A stretch of 64,000 bases of DNA. It comes from Leptodactylus fallax (Eukaryota; Chordata; Amphibia; Anura; Leptodactylidae). The notes under the pieces are model-generated. The model saw only the letters and a program-made list of their open reading frames with translations, ran no database searches and was not told where the DNA came from. The position numbers and the translations under genes are program-made. The DNA is taken from the NCBI GenBank assembly GCA_947044405.1, contig CAMRHE010000011.1, positions 7,298,501 to 7,362,500 on the forward strand. Reading direction: 5' to 3'. Below, piece by piece: positions 22,276-32,640 of this stretch (within the stretch, counting starts at the first letter, position 1; each line of letters opens with the position of its first letter).

Positions 22276-22877
22276 ACTAAAGTATCATAATAGACAATGA
22301 ATAATGTTCAATTTATTGAAGTCTTTTTTGAAGGTAGATACAAGAAAAATAAACAGAATGAACAATAGATGTATCAGTCAATGATCAGGATTACATACTT
22401 GAAGATGTCAGGGACTTTATATTGAACTCTGATCATCTGTGTGGTGTCCATCTGTGACTTCTTCACATGACGTGTGACAACCCCCATCAGCAACCCACAG
22501 CATGTGTGTCTGCCAATCATTTATAACAATACGGAAGGTGTGTCTTAAGAGTTTAGATAATCTTTGTCACTAGAGATGGGTGAATTGGTTCATACTGAGC
22601 CAGGTTTGACCTAAATATTCCAAATTGTTCTATTTTTTACAAAAATAGTCTTTGATGAATTAAAATGGCCACCTCATTATACTCTGGGGTCTCTTCAGAT
22701 GGTAGAGTATAATAGGTGGAGGCCCAGGGGAGGTTCAAAAAATAAAAAAAACATTCATACTCACCGTTACCTCTTTTGAGCCACCTTGCAGATTCTGGCA
22801 CTTTTCTGTGATGTCATCAGTCCAGCAATTGTGATTGTGCCTCAGCAGTGACCTGGCACACCGAGCGTCATGATGCC

Positions 22878-23440
22878 ATGACAGTATAATGTCCCATAGC
22901 GGCTCCTGTATGCAGTATAATGACCCATAATGGCCCCTCCACACAGTATAATGTCTCACTGTGGCCCCTCCACACAGTATAATGTTCAATAGTGCCCCCT
23001 CCACACTGTATAATGTCTCATAGCAGCCCTTCCACACAGTATAATGTTCCATAGTGGCCCCTCTACATAGTATAATGTCCCATAACGAACACACAATGTT
23101 GAAATGATATTAGAGATAGTAAAACACTATAATCTTATCAAAGCTATGCTAATAGTGAATGTGTCTTGTCGGATGAAAAAAACATGACTTTTATCAAAGT
23201 GATATAAATTAAATTTCTCTTACAAAAAAGAACACCCTCTAAAATATAAGACATGCTGAAAGTATATCATGTTCCATAGCAGCCCCTCCACACAGTATAA
23301 TGTCACATAGTCGCCCCTGTACATAGTAAAACGTTCCATAGTGGACTCCGTACAGTATAATACCCCACTGTGGCCCCTCCACACAGTATTATGTCGCATA
23401 ATGACCCCTTCACACAGTATTATGTTCCATAGTGGCCCCT
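22878..23440. repeat. 31-bp minisatellite, array M1
   Basis: Units of the type CCACACAGTATAATGTCCCA plus TAGTGGCCCCT, ~12 copies in two blocks (to ~23092 and from ~23262) with 170 bp of other sequence between. It is the same core as the arrays at 31779, 52260 and 59205. Confidence 0.85.
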
Positions 23441-23760
23441 ACGGTGTTCATTGCAGAACCCAAAATTTTTGGTGTACACCACCCACAAACTATTATTATA
23501 CTCTGAGGTCTTTTCACTTGTTACTTATCTCTTCTGTGCTCCAGCACAACTCCCTGCTGTTTTCGGCCCTCTTCAATTATGTTACAGATGTCGGTTACAC
23601 CAGCATTGTTATGTGTCTGTGACATCACAATAATGGCAGTGAGTCACACCGAAGCCCAGGAGAAGTAACACTGGTTTTTATGTTTGCTCACCTCCCCTGG
23701 GTCACCAATCACTACAGTATACTTCGGGATCTGAAGAGATCCCAGAGTATAATAATAGCA

Positions 23761-23795
23761 GTTTCCGTTCGGACATATTCAGTCCGAACGGAAAC
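23761..23795. repeat. Perfect 14-bp hairpin
   Basis: GTTTCCGTTCGGAC and its exact reverse complement GTCCGAACGGAAAC, separated by 7 bp, near the end of the composite repeat. Confidence 0.9.
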
Positions 23796-23815
23796 GATCT
23801 AGCGAACTTCACCCA

Positions 23816-24183
23816 ACAAATACTCTTGCCATTGTTATGGGATGCATGGAGCCCATTAGAGGGCAGAAGAGGAAGTGGAGGCGGCTGTTAGTAGGAACAT
23901 GAATTGGTAAGTAAATAGGGGTTATTCCAGCAGGTAAGTAAATAGGGCCTTTATATGGCTTTATAGTATTATTCCTGTAGACAGTCATTTGCCATCATTT
24001 TCTATCATTAATGTCCATAGTTTTTGTGGTATGGGTCTTTATAGTACTGCCACATGCGCTTCAATTTTATTACTGTTGATTACATCCAGATTTTTGTTCA
24101 CATATACACTGAGAGAGAGATAAACCGCCTCATTTCTATCCTAATAGTTACCTCATAATATGATTGTCTGACAGGCCTGTCAA
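23816..24183. other. Non-coding spacer
   Basis: No gene is recognised. Contains a short direct repeat 'ggtaagtaaatagg' at about 23909 and 23933. Confidence 0.4.
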
Positions 24184-24526
24184 TTAACCCTTTAAGGATG
24201 CAGGATAGTTTGTACATTAATACTCGGCGACTTTTTTCATATTTACACTCCCTGTCTTCCAAAATTCATAACTTTTTTATTTTTCTGTATTCTGTCAAAA
24301 TAGCTACAGTTGTGCAAAAAAGTTTACATACCTGGCAGATTTTTTGTTTTTTTGGCCTTTTTTTTTCAGAAAATATGAATGATAACACAAAAACTTTTTC
24401 TCCACTCATGGTTAGTGGTTGGTTGAAGCCATTTATTGTCAAACTTCTGTGTTTTCTATTTTTAAATCATAATGACAACCCAAAACATCAAAATGACCCT
24501 GTTCAAAAGTTCACATACCCCAGTTC

Positions 24527-25440
24527 TTAATACCGTGTATTGCCCCCTCTAACATCAATGACAGCTTGAAATCTTTTGTGGTAGTTGTGGATGAGGCTCT
24601 TTATTTTCTCACATGGTACAACTGCCCATTCTTCTTGGCAAAAAGTCTCCAGTTCCTGTAAATTCTTGGGCTGTCTTGCATGTACTGCACGCTTGAGATC
24701 TCCCCAGAGTGGCTGAATGATATTTAAGTCAGGAGACTGAGATGACCGCTCCAGAATCTTCACTTTCTTCTGCTGTAGCCAATGATAGGTCGACTTGGCC
24801 TTGTGTTTTGGTTCGTTGTCATGTTGGAATGTCCAAGTACGTCCCATGCGCAGCTTCCTGGCTGATGAGTGCAAATTTACCTCCAGTATTTGCTGATAAC
24901 GTGCTGCATTCATCTTTCCTTCAACTTTAACCAAGTTTTCTGTGCCTTTGAAGCTCACACATCCCCACATCATCAGTGATCTACCTCCAAGCTTTACAGT
25001 AGGAATGGTGTTCCTTTCATCATAGGCCTTGTTGATACCTCTCCAAATGTAACGTTTATGGTTGTGGCCAAAAAGTTCGATTTTTGTCTCATCACTCCAA
25101 ATTACCTTGTTCCAGAAGTTTTGAGGCTTGTCTCTGTGCTGTTTGGCGTATTGAAGGCTAGATTATTTGTGGCATTTGTGCAGTAATGGCTTTCTTCTGG
25201 CAACTCGACCATGCAGCCCATTTTTCTTCAAGTGCCTCCTTATTATGCATCTTGAAACAGCCACACTTATAGTTTTTTAGAGAGTCCTGTATTTCAGCTG
25301 ATGTTATGTGTAAGTTTTTCTTTCCATCCCGAACAATTTTCCAGGCAATTTTGGTTGGTCTACCTGACCATGGTTTGGTTTCTGGGCATGTTATCAAGCC
25401 AAAATCACCAGGATATGTGAACTTTTGAACAGGGTCATTT
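24527..25440 (-). pseudogene. Tc1-D transposase, degenerate
   Basis: The C-terminal part is open (24973 to 24527): MMWGCVSFKGTENLVKVEGK, then FQHDNEPKHKAK with the second catalytic Asp. The expected Glu is Gln in LNIIQPLW. Upstream, in other frames, pieces with SGRPTKIAWKIV and ITSAEIQDSL of the DNA-binding region are present up to ~25440. The N-terminus is missing directly at the TIR. Frameshifts plus the Glu-to-Gln change make it inactive. Confidence 0.88.
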
Positions 25441-25479
25441 TGATGTTTTTGGTTGTCATTATGATTTAACCCCTTCACG

Positions 25480-26290
25480 CATTCTCACGTACATGTACGT
25501 GGGAGAATGTGGTTAGTTACCGCATCCCCACGTACAGGTACGTGACAGTGATCGAGCGGGCTCAGAAGCAGAGCCCGTGCGATCACCACGGGAGCCCGGC
25601 TGTATTTGACAGCCAAGCTCCCGCTGCAACAGCGGGGACCAGTGGTAACACCGATCCCCGCTGTTTAACCCTTAAGATGCCGTGGTCAATAGCGACCGCG
25701 GCATTTTAAGTGTTTGCTAGCAGCACTGAGTGCCGCGGGCGGCATCGGGAGAGGGTGTCAGCTGTAACTGACAGCTGACACCCTGCTCCTTAACCTCCGA
25801 TCGGCGCTCAACGCCGATCGGGGTTTTTAACCCCCTGGATGGCGCGGTCAAACATGGCCGGCCGGCCACCCGCTCACTGTCTGAGCGGGCGGTATCGGAA
25901 CCGGGTGTTAACTTTAACTGACAGCTAACACCCTACTCCATAACCTCCGGTCGGAACTGAGTTCCGATCAGAGGTTTTAACCCCTTGGATACCGCGGTCA
26001 AACATGACCGCGGCATCCAAGGGGTTCCGCCATCTTGCCCGCCCCCCGGCACCCCCCGTGGCGAGATCGGGGGGGTGCCGATATCTATAATCTGCAGCCT
26101 GGGGTCTGCCAAGTGACCCCAGGCTGCCTGGAGACCCCACTACCTGGTTGATCCTGCCGAGACCTCAGGAAGTCAGCGCTGTGCTTCCATAGCGCTGACT
26201 TCCTGTATAGACTGCAAGACACTTGCATGCTTGTGTCTTGCAGTCTATAGTACTGAGCCAGAGATCAAAGCATCTCTGGCTCAGGTGTCC
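25480..26290. repeat. Hairpin ladder inside K2
   Basis: At least eight successive inverted repeats: CACGTACATGTACGTG at the tip; GTGATCG..GGGCTC/GAGCCC..CGATCAC (25548-25586); GGGTGTCAGCTGT/ACAGCTGACACCC (~25754-25784); CCGATCGGCG/CGCCGATCGG (~25797-25821); an AACCCCTTGGAT..CCGCGGTCA arm pair (~25979-26026); AGTCAGCGCT/AGCGCTGACT (~26171-26203); TATAGACTGCAAGACAC with its inverse (26206-26249); TGAGCCAGAGAT/ATCTCTGGCTCA (26254-26282). Several arms are perfect. K3 keeps related arms at 39080-39500. Confidence 0.85.
26141..26158 (+). other. 18-nt identity to the 5' end of 18S rRNA
   Basis: TACCTGGTTGATCCTGCC is the universally conserved first 18 nt of eukaryotic 18S rRNA. The identity ends exactly there; the next bases are GAG rather than AGT. 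The inverse of the same 18-mer is kept in K3 at 39207-39224. It is a motif within the repeat, not an rRNA gene. Confidence 0.8.
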
Positions 26291-27589
26291 TAATGGGACA
26301 CATGAAAAAGAAAAAAAAGGTGAAAAAATAAAGTATGTGAAAAAAATTAATAAAAGAATAAAGCCCCAAAAATTCCCTTTTCCTATATAAAATGAATTAT
26401 ATAAAAAATAAACCTAAAAATTAATAAAAACAATACATATTTGGTATCGCCGCGTCTGTAACAACCTGTACAATAAAACTGAAACCATATTTTATGTACT
26501 CAGTGAACGTCGGGGCAAAAAAACGCCAAAAGTAATGATTTTTCACCATCTCACCTTACAAAATATGCCATAAAAAGTGATCAAAAAGTCATATGTACCC
26601 CAAAACAGTAGCAATAAAAATCACAGGTTGTCCTGCAAAAAGTAAGCCCTAAACCAACTCTCTGAACTGAAAAATAAAAATGCTACGCATCTTAGAAGAT
26701 GGCGATGCAAAAAAAATTGATTTATGTCCCCAAATGGGTTTTTGCTCTGCAAAATTGGTATTACATAAAAAAAAAAGTATAAATGAGGTATCGCCGTAAT
26801 CCTACCGACCCGCAGAATAAAGATAACATGTTACTTATGCTCTACGCTGCATGGTGAAAAATTTAAACGGTAAAACGCAGTGCCAGAATTGATGGGGTTG
26901 TTTTTTAATCCACCAAGAAAGTGTTAATAAAATTTATTTAATAAGTTGTAAGCACCTAAAAATGATGTCATTAAAAAATACATCTCATACTGCAAACAAC
27001 AAGCCCTCATATGGCTACATCACCAGAGAAATAAAGAAAATATAGCTCGTACAATGTGAAGACAAAAACCCCCAAAAATCGCCAAATCATTAGAACATAA
27101 CTGGCTGGGGCAGGAAGGGAATGTATAAACTGTGCGAGCATATATGAGGGTACAAACCAGATTTAGAGCTTACGAGGGATAATAAACCAGAAGTGACCCC
27201 CAGAGTGACTTCCCCAATAATAGGAACTACTGGGGAAATAGTAGGGAATTTAGTGTACCCAATGTTCTACGCACAGCTTACAGATCCATTTTTCCCCATC
27301 CGCTGTGCAGTCACGTCTGGGATACTAATGCTCGCTACACCCCTTGATAAATTCTTTGAGGGGTGCACTTTTCAAAATGGGGTCATTCCCTAGGGGATTC
27401 CACTTTACTGGTACTTTAGAGGCTCTGCAAACATGACATGGCATCCAGATCCCAAACATCTGAATCTGCACTCCAAAAGCCACCTAGTGCTCCTTCCCTT
27501 CTGTGCCCTACTGTGTTCCCAAACTGCAGTTTATACCCACATGTATTACACTTGTCGTACCCAGAATAACGTACTTAATGTCATATGTG

Positions 27590-27740
27590 GGTATAAAGCG
27601 CATATTTAGTTTGTTGTTTTTTGGGGCGCCATGTCAAATTTGGGGAGACCAAAAAACCCCCCAAAAAAAAGGGGGGTCTCTTGGGGGGGAAAAAAATAAG
27701 GGGGGCCCCGGGGGGCTCTGCAAAAACAACATGGCGACGA
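27590..27740. other. Homopolymer-rich segment, probable assembly error
   Basis: A run of alternating long A, C and G homopolymers interrupts an otherwise orderly K-element repeat that reads 'gggcgccatgtc...gcaaaaacaacatggcg'. The pattern looks like uncorrected long-read noise rather than biology. Two overlapping open frames here should be ignored. Confidence 0.6.
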
Positions 27741-27989
27741 GAAAGTACTCCAAAAGCTAAAAAAACACAGTGCTCCTTCCCTTCTGAGCCCTGCTGTGTG
27801 CCCAAGCAGCAGTTTATACCCACATATTTAATTTTTTTGTCCCCGGGATAGCCCACTTAATAGTTTTAGGAGTTCATGTCTCTGATGCCACAAAGTGGCC
27901 GCAACGTATTAGGCACTGAAATTGGATATTTCTTTAAAAACTTTAATTTTCACTTTGTACATTAATTTTTGGGAAGCATTTTTAGGCTC

Positions 27990-29610
27990 AAAAATCATAA
28001 TATCCCTTTATACATTCCTTGAGGGGTGTAGTTTCTAAAATGGGGTCACTTTTTAGGGGGTTTCCATTGTACTGGTACTTTAGGGGCTCTGCAAATGCAA
28101 CATGGCACCTGAAAACTATTCCAGCCACATCTGCCCTCCAAAAGCCAAACAGCGCTCTTTCCATTCTGAGCCCCACACAGCAGATTACCACCACATATGG
28201 GGCATTTCTGTGTTCAGAAGAAATTGTGTAACAAACTGTGGGGTGTTTTTTCTTCTTTAACCACTTGTAAAAATTAAAAATATGTCGCTAAATGGACGGT
28301 TTATTGGAAAAAAGTAATTTTACATTTTTACGTCCCTAAGGCAATTAAATCTGTGAAACAGCTGTGAGGTCAAAATGCTCACTATACCCCTAGATAAATT
28401 CTATGAAGGGTGTAGTTTTCAAAATGGGGTCCCTTTTGAGGGGTTTCCATTGTACTGATACTTTAGGGGCTCTGCAAATGCGACATGGCACCTGAAAACT
28501 ATTCCAGCAAAATCTGCCCTCCAAAAGCTAAATAGCGCTCTTTCCATTTTGAGCCCTGCCATGTACCTATGCAGCAGATTACAACCACATATGGGGCATT
28601 TCTGTGTTCAGGAGAAATTGTGTAACGAACTTTGGGGAGCTTTTTCTCCTTTGTCCTCTTGTGAAAATGAAAAATTCGGGGCTAAATGGACGGTTTATTG
28701 GAAAAAAAAGTAATTTTTCATTTTAATGTCCCAATGTTAATAAAATTTGTGAAACAGCTGTAGGGTCAAAAAGCTCACTATACCCCTTGATATGTTCTGT
28801 GAGGGGTGTAGTTTTCAAAATGGGGTCACTTTTAGGGGGCTTCCACTGTATTGGTACTTTGGAGGCTCTGCAAATGCGACATGGTACCTGAAAACTATTC
28901 CACCAAAATCTGCCCTCCAAAAGCCAAATAGCGCTCTTTCCATTCTGAGCGCTGCCATGTACCCATACAGCAGATTACGACCACATATGGGGTATTGCCG
29001 TGTTCAGGAGCAATTTTTTTGAAAACTGTGGGGTGCTTTTTCTCCTTTAACCCCTTGTGAAAATGAAAACTTTGGGGATAAAGTAACATTTTAGTAATGT
29101 TTCATTTATACATCCCAGTGTTAGCAAAATCTGTGAAACGGCTGTTAGGTCAAAATGCTCACTATACCCCTTGATGAATTCTGTGAGGGGTGTAGTTTCC
29201 AAAATGGGGTCACTTTTTGGGGTTTTCCTTTGTATTGGTACTCTAGGGGCTTTGCAAATGAGACATGGCACCTGAAAACTATTCCAGCAAAATCTGCTTT
29301 TCAGACGCCCAGTGTCACTCCTTCCCTTCCGAGCGCTGCCATTCGCCCAAACATCAGTTTACACCCACTTGTGGGGTATTTCCGTGCTCGGGAGAAATTG
29401 CATAACAAACTGTGAGATGCATTTTCTCCTTTAACCCTTTGTGAATGTGTTAATTTTAGGGCTAAATTAAGGAATTAGTGGGAAAAAAATTAAATGTCTA
29501 AATTTCACCTCCATATTGTTTTAATTCCAGTGAAATGCTTAAAGGGTTAACAAACTTCCCAAATGTTATTTTGAATTATTTGAGGGGTGTAGTTTTGAAA
29601 ATGGGGTCAT
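27990..29610. repeat. ~390-bp tandem array inside K2
   Basis: The landmark 'gaggggtgtagtttyyaaaa' occurs at about 28020, 28405, 28800, 29185 and 29580, giving a period of 385-395 bp. Between landmarks, blocks such as 'gcaaatgcgacatggcacct' and 'cagcagattacaaccacata' recur in order. Single related units occur at 27355 and, in the other orientation, in K1 (16230-17720) and K3 (38330-38620). Confidence 0.85.
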
Positions 29611-30109
29611 TTATGGGGTTTTCTAATAAATAGGCCATTATAATCCTCTTCAGAACTGAAGTGGTCCCTAAAAAATTTGTTTGGGAAATTGTCTTGTAAA
29701 TCTGCAAAATCGCTGTTACACTTGTAAGCCTTCTAACATACAAAATAAATTACAGGACAATAAAAGATGATGCCGATATATAGCAGAGATATGGTAGATA
29801 ATATGTATTAATGTATTTGGGTGGTATGACTATCTGTCTGAAAAGCAGAGCATTTCACATTTTGAAAATTGCTATTTTTTTTTTCCAAATTTCCATCAAA
29901 TTTCCTATTTTTTTATAAATAAATACAAAAATATTCATTAGTGTTTACCACTAACATGAAGTAAAATGTGTCACGAAAAAACAATCTCAAAATCACTTGT
30001 GTAAGTTAAGTCGTCTCAAAGTTATTGCCATATAAAGTGAAACATGTCAGTTTTGAAAAACGAGGCCTGGTCCTTAACCCATTTTTGGGCTCGGTCCTGA
30101 AGGGGTTAA

Positions 30110-30282
30110 AAAAAAAAAAAAAAGAAGTTGGGAAATAAAGGGCCTCAAAAAAACAAATAACATGAGTGGAGAAAAATTTTGGGTTGGGGGGGGGGGCAAA
30201 CACCCGTGGGTTCCCTTATTAAAAGGGCCAAAAAAAAAAAAAAAAAAAAAACAAATATTATAAAAAATAAAAAGGGACGATA

Positions 30283-30329
<47 letters not shown>

Positions 30330-30345
30330 ATAAAAAAAAAAAACC
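30110..30345. other. Poor-quality remnant of Tc1-D TIR with homopolymers
   Basis: 'aacatgagtggagaaaaa' (about 30160) matches the inverse of the Tc1-D left TIR. It is embedded in very long A, G and T runs, ending in a T27/A20-type block. Likely a misassembled or unpolished stretch. Confidence 0.6.
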
Positions 30346-30705
30346 ATTAGCATCAGTTAGTATCAGTTAATGTCCGTTATAAGTCCGTTACCCATAGACT
30401 TCAATTTAAAAAAAATAACGGACACTTGCTGTCCGTCAAGAATCCGTTTTTCCAAACGGACAAAAAAGTCCTGCACGTAGGATTTTTTGTCTGCGGAAAA
30501 AAAATTGACTTCTGACGGATTGGGTGTAAACGGACACAAAAGGACACTAACGTACACTAACGGACACAATATAAAAACCCATTGAAATTAATGGAAATTT
30601 TAACGTATTTCTGACGGTTCAGCTAGTGTCCGATGCTAAAATCTTGTAACGGACAATAGCTACGGACACTACTGACGGTCACCAACGGTAGTGTGAATGC
30701 CCCCT
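30346..30705. repeat. Non-autonomous repeat rich in ACGGACAC motifs
   Basis: Many repeats of 'acggacac' and 'tccgtta'. It ends 'cggtagtgtgaatgccccct', a terminus type seen in short non-autonomous elements. It sits within the right TIR of Tc1-D. No coding capacity. Confidence 0.5.
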
Positions 30706-31418
30706 TATCATTCATATTCTCTGGAAAAAGGCCAAAAAAAAACAAAAAATCTGCCGGGTATGTAAACTTTTTAGCACAACTGTATATGAGGGCTCATGCT
30801 TTGCGTGAGGTGTGCTTTGCCACCATTTTGGGGTACAGATAATGTTTTGATTAGCTTTTATTAACGTTTTTTTGAGGGTCCATGTGAAATTACTCACAAT
30901 TCTATCATAATTTTTTGCATTTTGTTTTTACGGCGTTCACTCTGCATTAAAAATTACATGGGAGCTTTATCCGACAGGTCATTATGATTATGGTGATATC
31001 ATACTTATTATTACGTTTTACCACTTTTACAAATAAAACGCAACTTTTTAAAAATTAACGATTTTCCTAGGGTCACCATATTCTGACAACTATAATTTTG
31101 TCAGGGCTATTTATTTGTGGGACAAGTTGTACTTTTTATTGGTAGCAATGTTTGGTATGTATGACTTTTTGATCACTTTTTATTGTTATTTTTTGGGAAT
31201 GCAAAGTGACCAAAATACATTAATTTGTGCATTGTGCTGTATATATATATTTTTTTACAACGTTCACCATACGGAATAAATAACGCTATTTTAGGATAGT
31301 GGGGACTTATAAGTACAGGGGATACCTAGCATGTTTATTTTTTTGTTTACATTATGTATTTTTTTTAAATATAAAGGTTTTTTTCACTTTTTGTTGCTTA
31401 TGTATTAGTGTGTATTTT

Positions 31419-31422
<4 letters not shown>

Positions 31423-31474
<52 letters not shown>
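31423..31474. repeat. (TG)26 microsatellite
   Basis: A pure dinucleotide run of 52 bp at the end of the TTAACCC-type host repeat. Confidence 0.95.
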
Positions 31475-31478
<4 letters not shown>

Positions 31479-31778
31479 TACATTTCCCATAAGGGGACTT
31501 GAAGTTGGGATTACTGGGAGATGTGTGCTGTGGAAATGCTTGATGTACAGGGTCCTAACAATCTAAGAGATCTATGAGATCAATGTGGGTCCAACAACCA
31601 GGGCCCCTGCTGATCAACTCTTTGAAGATACTGTGGAGCTTATGTGAATGCTGTGACTCCTTTGCTATTTACATTGCACAGTATCGGTTTAATAATCACC
31701 ATGCAATGTTATTACAACATGAAATAATAGTGCACAGCTGCTATAAAATAGATAGTGTTTAAAGTGAATAGTGAAGGG
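31475..31778. other. Non-coding spacer
   Basis: Between the (TG)n tract and minisatellite M2. No gene or terminus was recognised. Confidence 0.4.
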
Positions 31779-32145
31779 GTCCCACACAGTAAAATATGCT
31801 CCACAGTGGCCCCCACACAGTATAATATGCTCCACGGTGGCTGCCACACAATATAATAAGCTCCACGGTAGCCCCCACACAGTATAATATGTTCCACAGT
31901 GGCCCCCACACAATATATATGCTCCACAGTGGCCACAACACAGTATAATGTGCACTACAATGGCCCCACACAGTATAATATGTTCCACAGTGGCCTCCAC
32001 ACAGTATATATGCTGCACAGTGACCCCACACGGTATAATATGCTCCACAGTGGCCCCCACACAGTATAATATAATCCACAGTGGCCCCACACAGTATAAT
32101 ATGCTCCCCACAGTGGCCTCATACAGTATAAAATGCTCCCAAAAA
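31779..32145. repeat. 31-bp minisatellite, array M2
   Basis: About eleven units of the type CCACACAGTATAATATGCTC plus CACAGTGGCCC, well conserved. It directly precedes the hairpin/inverted-repeat module. Open frames on both strands (GAYYTVWG, CGGHCGTYYTV-type) are products of the tandem repeat and not genes. Confidence 0.9.
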
Positions 32146-32229
32146 GCCCCCCTAGATCCGCTTCAAGGGAACCCCACAAAATTCAATGAATATTCATGAG
32201 GATCTCCACCGTCCACTTCGTTGCTATGA

Positions 32230-32640
32230 TTATACTCTGGGGTCTCATCAGACCCTAGAGTATAATAAGTAGAGCCCCAGAGGAGGTGATTAAAAATAAC
32301 AAACACTTATACTCACCTTACCTTTCCTGGGCTACGCCCGACTCTTTTCAGCATCTTCTTTGGCCCTTTTCTGCCTGTGACTGAGGTCACACACCCAAGA
32401 TGTCACGGCTGGGGCCTGTGATTGGGCCTCAGTGATCACATGGGGTGCTATGACATCATTATGCTTGCACGCCCCACATGACCACTGGGGCCCAATCACA
32501 AGAACGAGCGGTGACGTCTCGGGGTTGCTTGACCTCAGTCAAAGGCCGGAAGAGCCCCAAAGAGGATGCTGGGAATCGCCAGAAGCCCAGGAGAGGTGAG
32601 TATAAGTATTTATTATTTTTAATCACCTCCCCTGGGCAGG
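32230..32640. repeat. Hairpin plus inverted-repeat module, promoter-like
   Basis: Starts with the hairpin TTATACTCTGGGGTCT-catc-AGACCCTAGAGTATAA (32230-32265). Inverted arms follow at 32283-32318 and 32594-32630 (36 bp, two or three mismatches), whose inner ends read AGGTGAGTATAAGT outward on both strands, a perfect match to a vertebrate 5' splice-donor consensus. The core between them has CpG-rich DNA with mirrored CCAAT boxes (ATTGG 32421-32425, CCAAT 32492-32496) and TGACGTC-type sites. Related modules are at 53970-54330 and 59539-59690 and, decayed, in 22674-23758. Confidence 0.7.

Larger units (their letters stand above)
22569..23815. repeat. Composite repeat: GATGGGTGAATT end, hairpins and minisatellite
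   Basis: It starts 'gagatgggtgaattggttc' and ends with the imperfect inverse 'gcgaacttcacccaa' near 23815. Inside are decayed copies of the TTATACTCTGGGGTCT hairpin module (22674-22711, 23718-23758), the minisatellite (22878-23440) and a perfect GTTTCCGTTCGGAC hairpin (23761-23795). The whole reads as a palindromically organised non-autonomous element. An older start of the same family may be at 37266. Confidence 0.55.
25466..30109 (-). mobile_element. K2: 4.6-kb TTAA-type non-autonomous element
   Basis: Begins TTAACCCCTTCACGCATTC and ends ...GGTCCTGAAGGGGTTAA, with TTAA on both sides (25466-25469, 30106-30109). It sits in the TIR of Tc1-D, and the intact opposite TIR (about 24462-24470) shows the uninterrupted target with a single TTAA, so the 4-bp TTAA duplication is read directly. 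TTAA targets are typical of piggyBac and Kolobok; CCC-starting termini favour piggyBac. The interior has a hairpin ladder (25480-26290), an A-rich region and a ~390-bp tandem array. No transposase is seen. K1 and K3 are relatives in opposite orientation. Confidence 0.85.
24307..30782 (-). mobile_element. Tc1-D, interrupted by the TTAA element K2
   Basis: The ends are CAGTTGTGCAAAAAAGTTTA (left) and its near-exact inverse (right), with TA at 24305-24306 and 30783-30784. The TIRs are about 220 bp. The right TIR is cut at 25465 by K2. What follows K2 (30110-30180 and 30710-30782) is the rest of that TIR, partly in a poor, homopolymer-rich form and separated by a further repeat (30346-30705). Without inserts the element would be about 1.3 kb. 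Confidence 0.88.
24184..31400 (+). repeat. TTAACCC-ended repeat hosting Tc1-D
   Basis: The left end TTAACCCTTTAAGGATGCAG runs to 24306 and resumes after Tc1-D at 30783 with 'tatgagggctcatgctttgcg', followed by 'ccattttggggtacag' and 'ttttgatcactttttatt'-type blocks that also occur in K3 (38690-38780). The right end is not defined; the sequence runs into a (TG)n tract. Non-coding. Confidence 0.55.

Noticed and set aside
26141..26158. 18S rRNA gene
   Set aside because: Only 18 nt match and the flanks are unrelated to rRNA; it is part of a repeat.
31299..31502. 67-codon frame with alternating Cys-Val
   Set aside because: Translation of the (TG)26 microsatellite.
31779..32145. CRISPR-like array
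   Set aside because: Units are directly tandem without unique spacers, in a vertebrate-type genome.
31689..32199. Open frames of 74-140 codons rich in Cys, Gly and Tyr
   Set aside because: Products of minisatellite M2, present on both strands.
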